DNA of 47,170 nt, taken from DATIXJ01 sp035518715. GTDB lineage: Bacteria; Bacteroidota; Ignavibacteria; UBA10030; SZUA-254. The stretch covers positions 1 through 47,170 of the forward strand of contig DATIXJ010000094.1 in assembly GCA_035518715.1 (NCBI GenBank), written 5' to 3'. Under the pieces are notes generated by a model. It worked only from the letters and a program-made list of their open reading frames with translations. It made no database searches and was not told the DNA's origin. Each line of letters opens with the position of its first letter. Position 1 is the stretch's first letter. Of the stretch, positions 34,792 through 42,261 are shown piece after piece. The translations under genes and the position numbers were made by a program.

Positions 34792-35622
34792 TCAAAGTTC
34801 CTTTCGTACAATCCGCAAATCCAGTATCCGATCAATTCGGAAGTTGCGCTCCGCACGCGCGCTGTGACAAAATCCGATAAGGTATTCTTCCTCGCCTTTA
34901 CCATACTTCCCGGTGATGCATTCCTTCGGCGTAATGACGCGGTCGGTGATCCCGGCTTCGAGGGGTGAGAAATATTTGATCCAGAGATCTGATCCTGTAC
35001 CCAATGCGTCGCGGACAATGGTCAGGCGATGCGCATTCAGGGCGCGGGCGAGGTCGGTTCGACGAAGATCAGCAAGTGTGCTGCAACCGTATGCTTTCAG
35101 CATGGAGCTCAGCATCGTGAATAACCGCGCAGTCACCATCGTATCCTCCAGTGCGCGGTGCCGAACGGGAAATGGAATGCCAAGAGCCCGAGCAACGTTT
35201 TCCTGCGTGTAGCGTTGAAGCCCGGGAAGGAGTTGGCGGGCAAGAGCGAGTGCATCCACGACGGGGTTTTTGATTCTGGGTGCTCCCGAGAGTTGAAATT
35301 CGGTTTGAAGGAATGAGAGATCGAATGGCGCGTTGTACGCAACCAGGACCGAATTCTCGAGGAGAGCCCGAAGCCGCTCTGCAATTTCCGGGAAGATGGG
35401 AGCATCGACGAGCATCTGTGGCGATATATTGTTGACCGCGAATGCCCCGCCGGAGATCGGGCGTTGGGGGTCGACGAGAGTACTGAACGTATCCATAACG
35501 GCGCCGCCACGGAGCTTCACCGCTGCAACTTCACACACCCGGTCGCCCCGCTCAGCGGAGAGGCCCGTCGTCTCGACATCGACCACGAGAAAATCGAGGG
35601 TATCGACGTGCTCGTCGTTCAT
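34792..35622 (-). CDS. DnaQ-like DEDDh 3'-5' exonuclease fused to a WYL-like domain
   Basis: 276 residues. The exonuclease domain (about 10-175) shows Exo I (VVD15VE17TTGL), Exo II (VAYNAPFD101LSFL) and Exo III with His155 and Asp160 (RHRALEDT), a complete DEDDh set like the epsilon proofreading subunit. The last 70 residues (about 205-272) resemble a WYL ligand-binding domain: LWIKYFSP, then DRVITPKECI, YLIGFCHSARAERNFRIDRILDL, the usual Y-x-R-P-x(n)-YLxxY-x-R-x-F-xxDRI order. WYL domains normally sense nucleic acids or nucleotides in regulators. The pairing is unusual. It is the last gene of the recA-recX run, 3 bases after another exonuclease. Confidence 0.85.
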   Translation of the reverse strand: MNDEHVDTLDFLVVDVETTGLSAERGDRVCEVAAVKLRGGAVMDTFSTLVDPQRPISGGAFAVNNISPQMLVDAPIFPEIAERLRALLENSVLVAYNAPFDLSFLQTEFQLSGAPRIKNPVVDALALARQLLPGLQRYTQENVARALGIPFPVRHRALEDTMVTARLFTMLSSMLKAYGCSTLADLRRTDLARALNAHRLTIVRDALGTGSDLWIKYFSPLEAGITDRVITPKECITGKYGKGEEEYLIGFCHSARAERNFRIDRILDLRIVRKEL

Positions 35623-35625
35623 GCC

Positions 35626-36306
35626 CTACGGTCGATCCTCAAAATGAAGAAATTCATTCCATCGTCTGTAGAGCTCAGCTGTTGCCACAACATCTCCCAG
35701 ACAATATTCCGCGATCTCGCGATACCGTTTCTCGCGGAACACGTTTCCCAGATCAAGACCTGTGATGCCGCTGCCTTTCGGACTCCTGATCCCGAATGCC
35801 TTGCAGTAAAAGTCGAGATTAAATTTTCGCATGGCACCGTAAAACGTGAGCTGGTCAAGGAGGTCGCAGTGCTCTTTCGGGGCATAACGGTAGGGGAGCA
35901 GGTTGCGGGTCGGATGAACCTGAAGCAACGCCGATCGGATCTGAATGAAAGGGCAATCGAACGACCTGCCGTTGAAGGTCACGAACTGATCGTAATGGGA
36001 AACTGTATCCCAGAATCCCTGCAGGATTTCACGCTCATCTCCGGAACGAAATTCAATCTTTCCGTCTTCCGAAGTGAAACGTTCTTTCCCGTCTGACTGG
36101 AAAAACACCTTCCCCGCCATCGTATCGGGATTCAGCATGGCAACTGCGATAATACGCGCGGTCAGTGGATAGAGACTCAACTTTTGGATTTCCTGTTCGC
36201 GCTTATCCTCAGTGTCCGCGAACTTCAACAGATATGTTTGCTGGATTTCATCGAACGATGAGAGTTCAAAGGCAAGCGTTTCTATATCAAAAATAACGGA
36301 CGACAT
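35626..36306 (-). CDS. DEDDy 3'-5' exonuclease (PolB exonuclease-like, PF10108 type)
   Basis: 226 residues. Exo I is IFD7IE9T at the N-terminus, Exo II is VTFNGRSFDCPF near 110-120, and Exo III is YCLGDVVATAELY near 200 with the Tyr-x3-Asp spacing of the DEDDy class. The layout fits the stand-alone exonucleases related to the proofreading domain of family B polymerases, an otherwise poorly studied group. It starts one base after the recX stop, with GGAGG just ahead, and is followed after 3 bases by the DnaQ-WYL gene, so four DNA-repair genes run nearly without gaps. Confidence 0.88.
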   Translation of the reverse strand: MSSVIFDIETLAFELSSFDEIQQTYLLKFADTEDKREQEIQKLSLYPLTARIIAVAMLNPDTMAGKVFFQSDGKERFTSEDGKIEFRSGDEREILQGFWDTVSHYDQFVTFNGRSFDCPFIQIRSALLQVHPTRNLLPYRYAPKEHCDLLDQLTFYGAMRKFNLDFYCKAFGIRSPKGSGITGLDLGNVFREKRYREIAEYCLGDVVATAELYRRWNEFLHFEDRP

Positions 36307-36307
36307 A

Positions 36308-36967
36308 TCACTCCTCCCGAAGTGTGTGAACGTTGGTGAAAAACTTCTTGAGAACGGACCTGATCGTCGGCCAGGAGAAGCCCCTCCGGCTCAGAGCATT
36401 GGTGAGCCTTCGTGACTGCTGTTCCGGTGAAAGTGGTCTGACCGACGATCGAAACCTGCGGATCGTTTTTGTCGCCAGAGCGACTGCAGACTCCAGTTCA
36501 TCAGCCTCAGAATACTGTTCTTCGAGAACCTGAGTCGTCAGATCCTTTGGCACGCCCTTGCGGCGCAACTGGACGGAGAGAAAGCGCTTGCCGGCAGGTT
36601 TGCGCATGCGGACGTCGTGAAGGTACGCCCGGGCAAAAGCAGAATCATCGAGGTATCCCGACGTGCGAAGTTCTGTCAGCACTTTTTCAATTACCGACGG
36701 GGGGAACTCATCTTCCCGCAACCGCGTCTGCAGTTCGAGCTCGGTGCGCAGGCGGTAACTCAGGAGGCGCATCGCTCGCGTTCGGGCGCGGGAGAGCTCT
36801 TCATCTTCAGCCACCTTCCGGAATATCTCGGGATCAATCGCATCACCCTTCCGGAGTCCGTGTTTCAGGAGAACATTGCGGTCGATCCCGAACGCAAATT
36901 CTCCGTCCACGAAAATATTCAGACGGTTACGATGCCGCTTCTGGGGTTCGATGGCGGTGATGACCAT
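36308..36967 (-). CDS. recX: RecA regulator RecX
   Basis: 219 residues, somewhat longer than many RecX proteins. Three-helix RecX repeats are visible: RARTRAMRLLSYRLRTELELQTRL near 60-80, LTELRTSGYLDDSAFARAYLHD near 98-118, and a third repeat near the C-terminus (LTNALSRRGFSWPTI). RecX blocks RecA filament extension and tunes recombination. It begins 9 bases after the recA stop, the standard recA-recX arrangement, and ends where the DEDDy exonuclease begins. Confidence 0.95.
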   Translation of the reverse strand: MVITAIEPQKRHRNRLNIFVDGEFAFGIDRNVLLKHGLRKGDAIDPEIFRKVAEDEELSRARTRAMRLLSYRLRTELELQTRLREDEFPPSVIEKVLTELRTSGYLDDSAFARAYLHDVRMRKPAGKRFLSVQLRRKGVPKDLTTQVLEEQYSEADELESAVALATKTIRRFRSSVRPLSPEQQSRRLTNALSRRGFSWPTIRSVLKKFFTNVHTLREE

Positions 36968-36976
36968 GACTGATCA

Positions 36977-38065
36977 TCATGCTTTGACCGGTTTCTTCTG
37001 CAGTTCGGGTTTTGGTTGCGCAGGTGTTTCGGCACGGGGATGTTTTGCCTGTCCGTCGTCTTCGATAAGTCCGATCTTCTTCCGCAAGCCGTGATCAATC
37101 TCCTTGGCGATCTTCTCGTTCTCCTGGAGGTATTTCTTTACGGCATCGCGTCCCTGCCCGATGCGCTCGCCGTTGTACGCGAACCAGGAACCGCTCTTTG
37201 TGATGATATTCTGATCAACGGCGGTGTCGATGAGATCGCCGAGCTTGGAGATTCCCTCATTATAGAGAATGTCGAACTGAGCTTCCTTGAACGGCGGTGC
37301 AACTTTATTCTTGACGACTTTGACCTTGACCCGGTTTCCCACAACATTCTGGCCGTCCTTGATTGCCTCGATTCTCCGGATATCGAGTCGCAGCGTGGCG
37401 TAGAACTTCAGCGCATTGCCGCCGGTCGTGGTCTCGGGGTTGCCAAACATGATGCCGATTTTCTGGCGGAGCTGATTTGTGAAAATGACCGATGTCTTGG
37501 ACTTGCTGATGGCTGCGGTGAGTTTGCGAAGTGCCTGCGACATGAGTCGTGCCTGGACGCCCATCGTGGGATCACCCATCTCCCCCTCGATCTCCGCACG
37601 CGGGGTAAGTGCCGCCACGGAATCGATGACGATGACGTCGAGTGCTCCGCTTCGGACGAGCGTTTCGACGATCTCGAGTGCCTGTTCGCCGTACTCCGGC
37701 TGAGAAAGCATCAGGTTATTGACATCAACACCAAGCTTCTTGGCGTAGGTGATATCCAGCGCATGTTCTGTGTCGATGAACGCGGCGATGCCGTGCCGCC
37801 GTTGTGCCTCCGCGATCACGTGCAGGCAGACGGTGGTCTTCCCGGATGATTCGGGACCGAAGATCTCGACGACGCGCCCCCGGGGGATCCCGCCGATGCC
37901 AATGGCCGCATCGAGTGAAATGGAGCCAGTGGAGATGGAATCGATCTTGGTGATCGGCCCTTCATCCAGTTTCATGATGGCGCCTTTGCCGTGCTGTTTC
38001 TCGATCTGCTCGACCGCGATGCGCAGCGCCTGAAGACGCGAGTCTCGTGTGGATTCTTCTGACAT
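36977..38065 (-). CDS. recA: Recombinase RecA
   Basis: 362 residues. Walker A is G70PESSGKTT78, Walker B lies in the DVIVIDSVAAL segment near 150, and the GEMGDPTMGVQARLMSQALRKL, FTNQLRQKIGIMFGNPETTTGG and loop-2 regions are intact. The tail is Lys/Pro-rich (PKPELQKKPVKA) instead of strongly acidic. RecA forms filaments on single-stranded DNA for recombination and SOS signalling. A strong ribosome-binding site (GAGGAG) precedes the ATG. It follows a receiver-domain gene by 40 bases; no LexA-type box that I could trust is visible upstream. Confidence 0.99.
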   Translation of the reverse strand: MSEESTRDSRLQALRIAVEQIEKQHGKGAIMKLDEGPITKIDSISTGSISLDAAIGIGGIPRGRVVEIFGPESSGKTTVCLHVIAEAQRRHGIAAFIDTEHALDITYAKKLGVDVNNLMLSQPEYGEQALEIVETLVRSGALDVIVIDSVAALTPRAEIEGEMGDPTMGVQARLMSQALRKLTAAISKSKTSVIFTNQLRQKIGIMFGNPETTTGGNALKFYATLRLDIRRIEAIKDGQNVVGNRVKVKVVKNKVAPPFKEAQFDILYNEGISKLGDLIDTAVDQNIITKSGSWFAYNGERIGQGRDAVKKYLQENEKIAKEIDHGLRKKIGLIEDDGQAKHPRAETPAQPKPELQKKPVKA

Positions 38066-38105
38066 GGAAAACTCCTCTCAAAAAACTGTGGTATGTTTGT
38101 AGCGC

Positions 38106-38504
38106 TTACCGCTTGAACCGGGTGAGCAGGTTGAGCACCACGTTTCGCACCTGCTCGGAATCAAACGGCTTCTCGACATAATCGTCTGCTCCGAGATCCC
38201 GTGCGGTTTTCCGGGCATCGATATCGTCGATGTTCGACATGAAAACGTAGGGGATGGTCTTCAGCTTCGGATCCTTCTTGACCTTTTCAAACAGGTCAAA
38301 CCCGTTCATGAACGGCATCCGGACATCGCTCAGAATCAGATCTGGCATCGTTCTCTTCAATTTCTTCAGCGCCGCTTCACCCCCTTCGGCGGTGATGACG
38401 GTAAATTCCGCGCCCCGCACAGCCTGTTCGACTGCGTCAAGCCAGAGTTTTTCGTCGTCGACGAAGAGAACTGTTGTTCGCCGTGATGCCGATTTGCCCT
38501 TCAT
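38106..38504 (-). CDS. Single-domain response regulator (orphan receiver)
   Basis: 132 residues, a lone CheY-like receiver with no output domain. The acidic pocket is LFVDDEK (Asp16-Asp17), the phospho-acceptor is Asp60 in LILSD60VRMPF, the switch Ser is in YVFMSNI, and the conserved Lys is in DYVEKPF. No partner kinase lies next to it; the nearest is the hybrid kinase at 42262-44535. Its place between thpR (16 bases) and recA (40 bases) is on the same strand and looks co-transcribed, an uncommon context for a receiver. Confidence 0.93.
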   Translation of the reverse strand: MKGKSASRRTTVLFVDDEKLWLDAVEQAVRGAEFTVITAEGGEAALKKLKRTMPDLILSDVRMPFMNGFDLFEKVKKDPKLKTIPYVFMSNIDDIDARKTARDLGADDYVEKPFDSEQVRNVVLNLLTRFKR

Positions 38505-38520
38505 GCCATTTTACCCTGCG

Positions 38521-39078
38521 TTATGTTGCCAAGTGAATTGTGTCGATCACCGAGTACACCGCCCCCCGAGGCTGTAACACGCTCTTCATGACGAAGAACG
38601 ACTCAATCGTCGCTCTTCGCCGCTCAAAGGTACGTTTTTCCAGTATTGGAGTCAAGTGTTGGAGGTTGCGGCTGCTCTTCACTCTTCCCAGTGTGACGTG
38701 CGGATGAAACGCCCTGTCTTCAAGTGCAAAACCGAGAGGGACGAATTTCGTATCGATCTCGTTTTTTAACCTGGCGAGATTCCCGTCGTCGTCGGTACAT
38801 CCGATCCAGATGACCCGCGGTCGGTGAAGATCCGGAAATCCGCCCAGCCGCTCGTAGGAAATTGGCATCGGATGGAATTGAGATGCGATTGATCGGAGTG
38901 CAGACAGAAGCTCCGGCATAACTTCCTGCCGGACCTCGCCGAGGAATTTTATTGTTGAATGGAGTTGATGGGGGAGCTCCCACGAGACATCCGCTCCCGA
39001 CAGCATGAGTTCTTCCTGCAAGGATTTCATTTCCTGGCGAATATCCGCAGGAGGGTCAAATGAAATAAATGTACGCAT
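38521..39078 (-). CDS. thpR: RNA 2',3'-cyclic phosphodiesterase (2'-5' RNA ligase family)
   Basis: 185 residues from ATG 39078 (a TTG one codon earlier is open). The two catalytic His-x-Thr/Ser-x motifs of the 2H phosphoesterase fold are present: HSTIKFLGEV near 41 and HPHVTLGRVK near 125. The family opens 2',3'-cyclic phosphates on RNA in vitro; its physiological RNA is unclear. It follows cinA by 12 bases; cinA-thpR-recA neighbours are common in bacteria. Confidence 0.94.
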   Translation of the reverse strand: MRTFISFDPPADIRQEMKSLQEELMLSGADVSWELPHQLHSTIKFLGEVRQEVMPELLSALRSIASQFHPMPISYERLGGFPDLHRPRVIWIGCTDDDGNLARLKNEIDTKFVPLGFALEDRAFHPHVTLGRVKSSRNLQHLTPILEKRTFERRRATIESFFVMKSVLQPRGAVYSVIDTIHLAT

Positions 39079-39090
39079 CAAGTGCGCGGT

Positions 39091-40332
39091 TCATTCAATC
39101 CGTAAAAGTGTCCGCCGGATCAATTCGAGTGCGGCATATGCTGCGCGCTCCTTCGTTCTGATCCGGTCTGCCCCGAACCGGAATTCCCTTGAAAATCTCC
39201 GCTGATCATCTGAATAGCCAATCCAGACCAGGCCGACGGGTTTATCCTTCGTCCCGCCTGAGGGGCCGGCAATCCCGGTTGTTGAAATTCCGATGGATGT
39301 TCCGGCAGCCACCCGGATACCCTGCGCCATTGCTTCTGCAACCTGTGAGCTCACCGCACCGTACGTTCGAAGATCACTTTCAGATACGCCCAGGATCTGC
39401 GTTTTCGAGAGATTGCTGTACGTAACCACCCCGCGATCGAAATAGTTCGAGCTTCCCGGAATATTCGTCAGAAGATCCGAAATCAATCCACCCGTACATG
39501 ATTCGGCGACGGAGACAGTCAGCCCGCGCTCTTTCAGGATTTTTCCCACAATCTCTTCGAGCTCATCATCATCTGTGCCGAATATGAATTTGGAAATTTT
39601 CTCCCGGATTCTCGATACAGCATCATCCACAATTTTCCGACATTGTGCCTGATCAGGACCAACCATGGTGATTCGCAGGCGGACACCGGAGGGTGAAGGA
39701 AGAAATGCGAGCTTCGCTCCGCGCAGGATCTGGCCGAGATCACCAAGACGTTCAGCCAGCAGAGATTCTGCTATCCCTGTCGTTCTCAACGTTCGATGAA
39801 TCACGGCACTTCCGGGTTGTCGACTGAGGAGGAATGGCATGAGTGACTCGGTGACCATTCTCTCCATTTCGTACGGTACTCCGGGCATTACGACACAGAT
39901 TCTTCCGTCCTGTGTGAGAATTTCTCCGGGTGCCGTGCCGATTCGGTTCGGCATGACCATCGCGCCGCGTGGTACCAGTGTCTGATTTTCTGCAGCATCA
40001 GACCACCCGCGGTCGCGGCTGGCCAGCCAGTGTTGGATTTGTTTCCGCACGTCTTCATTTGATACGAGCTCCGTCCCGAAAAACCGGCATATCGCCGTTC
40101 TCGTAATATCATCATGCGTCGGACCGAGCCCACCGGTAATGACCGTAAGATCGTGACGGTGAAATTCTTCGTGCAGCGACTCGAGGATTTGACCAATCTC
40201 ATCAGCAACTGCAACCACCCGTCGGACATCGATTCCCGCAGACCCCAGCTGTCTGCTGATGAATGCGGCGTTGGTATTCACGACCTGTCCGATGAGAAGC
40301 TCGTCGCCGATGCTGAGGATAACGGCATTCAT
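39091..40332 (-). CDS. cinA: CinA: competence/damage-inducible protein with C-terminal NMN deamidase domain
   Basis: 413 residues, full length. The N-terminal molybdopterin-binding-like domain (about 1-170; ILSIGDELLIGQVVNTNA, TVITGGLGPTHDDITR, VMPGVPYEMERM) acts as an ADP-ribose/CoA pyrophosphatase in studied members; the C-terminal CinA domain (about 255-410; SVAESCTGGLISDLLTNIPGSSNYF) deamidates NMN to NaMN, recycling NAD. The pgsA-cinA-recA context is widely kept. It begins 45 bases after pgpA. Confidence 0.96.
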   Translation of the reverse strand: MNAVILSIGDELLIGQVVNTNAAFISRQLGSAGIDVRRVVAVADEIGQILESLHEEFHRHDLTVITGGLGPTHDDITRTAICRFFGTELVSNEDVRKQIQHWLASRDRGWSDAAENQTLVPRGAMVMPNRIGTAPGEILTQDGRICVVMPGVPYEMERMVTESLMPFLLSRQPGSAVIHRTLRTTGIAESLLAERLGDLGQILRGAKLAFLPSPSGVRLRITMVGPDQAQCRKIVDDAVSRIREKISKFIFGTDDDELEEIVGKILKERGLTVSVAESCTGGLISDLLTNIPGSSNYFDRGVVTYSNLSKTQILGVSESDLRTYGAVSSQVAEAMAQGIRVAAGTSIGISTTGIAGPSGGTKDKPVGLVWIGYSDDQRRFSREFRFGADRIRTKERAAYAALELIRRTLLRIE

Positions 40333-40377
40333 TGAACGAACCCGGGTTGGAGGTGCCCCGCGTCGGATGTTGGTGAA

Positions 40378-40866
40378 TTATGCATGAGGAGCAAAGAGCA
40401 GAAGCACGCGAGTCAGGAGGTTTGCATAGATGGCGGCGGCAACGTCGTCGAGCATGATACCCCAGCCACCCGGGAGTGACTCCATTGTTCGTGCAGGCGG
40501 GGGCTTAATAATGTCAAAAATCCTGAAGAGGACAAATGCGATGATACACGCGGCGGCAGATTTGGGCAGAAGAAAAAGTGCGATCCACATGCCGACAACT
40601 TCGTCGATCACTACAATGGAAGGATCCTTCCCGTACGCGCGTTCCATGATGCCCGATACCCCCGTTCCCGCGAAGAGAAAAACCAGAATTGCGATGGACG
40701 ATAGCATCGGCTGTTCGAAGTTGGGAATCAGGTACACGGCGAGGCCGAGCAGGCTCCCGGCGGTACCCGGTGCAAATGGGATGTATCCCGAAAAAAGTCC
40801 GGTCGCAATCAGGCGAACGGGTAATGAAGGTTTTGACGAGCTATCCGGCTGCACGTGCAGATTCAT
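40378..40866 (-). CDS. pgpA: Phosphatidylglycerophosphatase A
   Basis: 162 residues with about four membrane spans. The PgpA pattern is visible: an ATGLFSGYIPFAPGTAGSLLG opening, a KDPSIVVIDEVVGMWIALF helix near 80-98 with the conserved acidic pair, and a FDIIKPPPARTMESLPGGWGIMLDD segment near 117-141. It dephosphorylates phosphatidylglycerol phosphate to phosphatidylglycerol, the step right after PgsA. Its start overlaps the pgsA coding end by 26 bases, so the two enzymes of one pathway are translationally linked. Confidence 0.94.
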   Translation of the reverse strand: MNLHVQPDSSSKPSLPVRLIATGLFSGYIPFAPGTAGSLLGLAVYLIPNFEQPMLSSIAILVFLFAGTGVSGIMERAYGKDPSIVVIDEVVGMWIALFLLPKSAAACIIAFVLFRIFDIIKPPPARTMESLPGGWGIMLDDVAAAIYANLLTRVLLLFAPHA

Positions 40867-41446
40867 AGAGCTCGCGAAGGAGTTTTCGGTTATCGAAAAC
40901 GTACACGATACCCGTACCGATTGTTGAAAGCGTGACCAGAAGCATCATGCCGAACAGCACGCGGGTATCCATGAGGGTATCGAGGTAATACCCGAAATCG
41001 TGCCGGATGATTGGTACGTTGCTGAGTACGTAGAGAATGAGGATATAATAAATGACCACAAATTCGCCGAATGTCTTGGCCTGTGCGGTTTTCGAAGTGA
41101 CGATGGGCCGGTCTTTCCATTCCGCATAGCTTCTGAGGCCGGTGATGAAGAAATCGCGCACGACGATGATCCAGACCATCCAGGCAGGGACGAGGTTCAG
41201 GTAGACGAATGAAATGAGCGCCGCAGTGGAGAGGATTTTATCCGCGAGCGGATCAAGAAACTTTCCCCATCGTGAGGTGTACCCGTATCGCCTCGCAACC
41301 CACCCGTCGTACCAGTCCGTCAGGGCTGCTACGATGTAGACGAGGAGAGAGAGCTGTTTGAAAAAGGAAGACTCGGCGAAGAGGAAAATGACAAAAATCG
41401 GTGTCAGCAGAATGCGGAGGAGCGTCAGTGAGTTGGGGATCGACAT
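40841..41446 (-). CDS. pgsA: CDP-diacylglycerol-glycerol-3-phosphate 3-phosphatidyltransferase
   Basis: 201 residues from ATG 41446 (MSIPNSLTLLRI, the family start); the frame is open to 41485 but a promoter occupies that stretch. The CDP-alcohol phosphotransferase signature is exact: D47-G48-x2-A51-R52-x8-G61-x3-D65-x3-D69. Several membrane spans follow. PgsA makes phosphatidylglycerol phosphate from CDP-diacylglycerol and glycerol 3-phosphate. It heads the pgsA-pgpA-cinA-thpR-receiver-recA-recX-exonuclease run; the promoter at 41457-41485 would put the transcript start only about four bases before the ATG. Confidence 0.94.
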   Translation of the reverse strand: MSIPNSLTLLRILLTPIFVIFLFAESSFFKQLSLLVYIVAALTDWYDGWVARRYGYTSRWGKFLDPLADKILSTAALISFVYLNLVPAWMVWIIVVRDFFITGLRSYAEWKDRPIVTSKTAQAKTFGEFVVIYYILILYVLSNVPIIRHDFGYYLDTLMDTRVLFGMMLLVTLSTIGTGIVYVFDNRKLLRELYESARAAG

Positions 41447-41456
41447 GCGTTCGGGT

Positions 41457-41485
41457 AATGTAGCTCTTTGCTCCGACTTTCTCAA
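41457..41485 (-). promoter_or_regulatory. Promoter of the pgsA-recA operon
   Basis: On the minus strand TTGAGA (41480-41485), 17-base spacer, TACATT (41457-41462) followed by AC. Predicted start near 41450, giving a leader of about four bases before ATG 41446. Confidence 0.65.
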
Positions 41486-41489
41486 ACAA

Positions 41490-41522
41490 CAAAAAAAAGC
41501 CCCGCCGGAACGCGGCGGGGCT
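41490..41522 (-). terminator. Intrinsic terminator after rpmB
   Basis: A 10-pair GC-rich stem (AGCCCCGCCG with CGGCGGGGCT; loop of 5) is followed on the minus strand by eight T (A run 41491-41498 on the plus strand). It ends the rpmB transcript just before the pgsA promoter. Confidence 0.95.
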
Positions 41523-41548
41523 CGGGAACAAAACTGACGAGCAGGGCT

Positions 41549-41740
41549 TTACACTGCCTTAAGGACCTTCCTCTGCTTAATGCAAGTCGTGCAAACCCGT
41601 AAACGCGCGGTCTTACCGTTCACCGTTGCCCGGACATTTTGCAGGTTCGGAATCCACCGGCGTCGGGTCCGGTTATGGGCGTGACTGATGTTATTACCGT
41701 AGACCGGTCTTTTTCCACAAATATCACAGATCTTTGCCAT
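41549..41740 (-). CDS. rpmB: 50S ribosomal protein L28
   Basis: 63 residues. It starts MAKICDICGKRPVYGNNISHAHNRT and continues with RRWIPNLQNVRA and VCTTCIKQRK, so both Cys-x2-Cys pairs of the zinc-binding form of L28 are present. It is a single-gene unit on the minus strand with a promoter (41779-41807) and an intrinsic terminator (41490-41522). Confidence 0.97.
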   Translation of the reverse strand: MAKICDICGKRPVYGNNISHAHNRTRRRWIPNLQNVRATVNGKTARLRVCTTCIKQRKVLKAV

Positions 41741-41778
41741 ACTTCTATACCCTTTGGAGTTCTTGCTGGAAGTCTTCC

Positions 41779-41807
41779 AATGTACAAAAAAAATACATTG
41801 ACCGCAA
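41779..41807 (-). promoter_or_regulatory. Promoter of rpmB
   Basis: On the minus strand TTGCGG (41802-41807), 17-base spacer, TACATT (41779-41784) followed by GG, the same -10 as at the SPOR gene. Predicted start near 41772, about 32 bases before ATG 41740. Confidence 0.65.
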
Positions 41808-41884
41808 CATTAAAATACAACCCCTGCAATCATCGGGGTGCTACACCATTGGGGAGATCGGAACGGGGGGCTGGTCAGTAGCAG

Positions 41885-41912
41885 TTGAAGGATCAGGAAT
41901 AATGTCCTTCAA
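41885..41912. repeat. Inverted repeat, 8-base arms
   Basis: TTGAAGGA (41885-41892) and TCCTTCAA (41905-41912) are perfect complements around a 12-base loop. No T-run follows on either strand, so a terminator is unlikely; it lies just upstream of the kinase promoter and could be a binding site. Confidence 0.5.
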
Positions 41913-41934
41913 GATTAAAAAACTGCGACTTCCA

Positions 41935-41963
41935 TTGCGTTTTTATCAGGCGATCAGTATATT
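41935..41963 (+). promoter_or_regulatory. Promoter of the hybrid sensor kinase gene
   Basis: TTGCGT (41935-41940), 17-base spacer, TATATT (41958-41963) followed by TG, an exact TAnnTTTG. Predicted start near 41971, where a 6-pair hairpin (41973-41988) begins. Confidence 0.62.
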
Positions 41964-41972
41964 TGACGTAAA

Positions 41973-41988
41973 GGGAAGATCACTTCCC
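41973..41988 (+). repeat. Small hairpin at the predicted 5' end of the kinase transcript
   Basis: GGGAAG and CTTCCC pair around ATCA. If transcription starts near 41971 this would be the first structure of the message and could protect its 5' end or serve as an operator. Confidence 0.4.
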
Positions 41989-42023
41989 GTCACATATCCC
42001 GATGAGTGTTGATGCCTGGTCGT

Positions 42024-42038
42024 CGCTGGTCACCAGCG
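42024..42038. repeat. 15-base palindrome in the kinase leader
   Basis: CGCTGGT-C-ACCAGCG: perfect 7-base arms around one base, compatible with a dimeric regulator site or a tight hairpin. No regulator is assigned. Confidence 0.4.
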
Positions 42039-42261
42039 CTCAAGTGGGGCAAGAAGGGTTTATCTTCGACCTTGCGAAGCGCAATGTTCTTTCGTCTGCA
42101 ACTGCAGTATCACTTCGGTGCTGCAACCGAAGCTTCCAGATCCTTTCTCATTTCTCGCCTCCGTCCTGATTCACCGACAGAGGGTCCATTGAACCTCGGT
42201 GCCCGGGTGACGAGTGGGGATTCCTCTTTCCGGCAACCCGCGGAATCACAAAGGCCATTCC

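Larger units (their letters stand above)
41741..42261. other. Divergent intergenic region, 521 bases
   Basis: It has no supported gene; the open frames across it lack a family pattern. It carries the rpmB promoter on the minus strand and a plus-strand promoter at 41935-41963 that leaves a leader of about 290 bases before the kinase ATG 42262. Inverted repeats at 41885-41912 (TTGAAGGA arms), 41973-41988 (GGGAAG arms, loop ATCA) and the odd-length palindrome at 42024-42038 lie here. No tRNA or known riboswitch fold is evident. Confidence 0.6.

Noticed and set aside
37016..37849. Plus-strand open frame of 277 codons opposite recA
   Set aside because: A shadow of recA caused by codon bias; the sense protein is unmistakable.
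41818..41860. tRNA-like stretch with CCCC/GGGG arms
   Set aside because: The arms and an AATGGTGTAGC segment look tRNA-like but no acceptor stem, anticodon arm or T-loop can be assembled.
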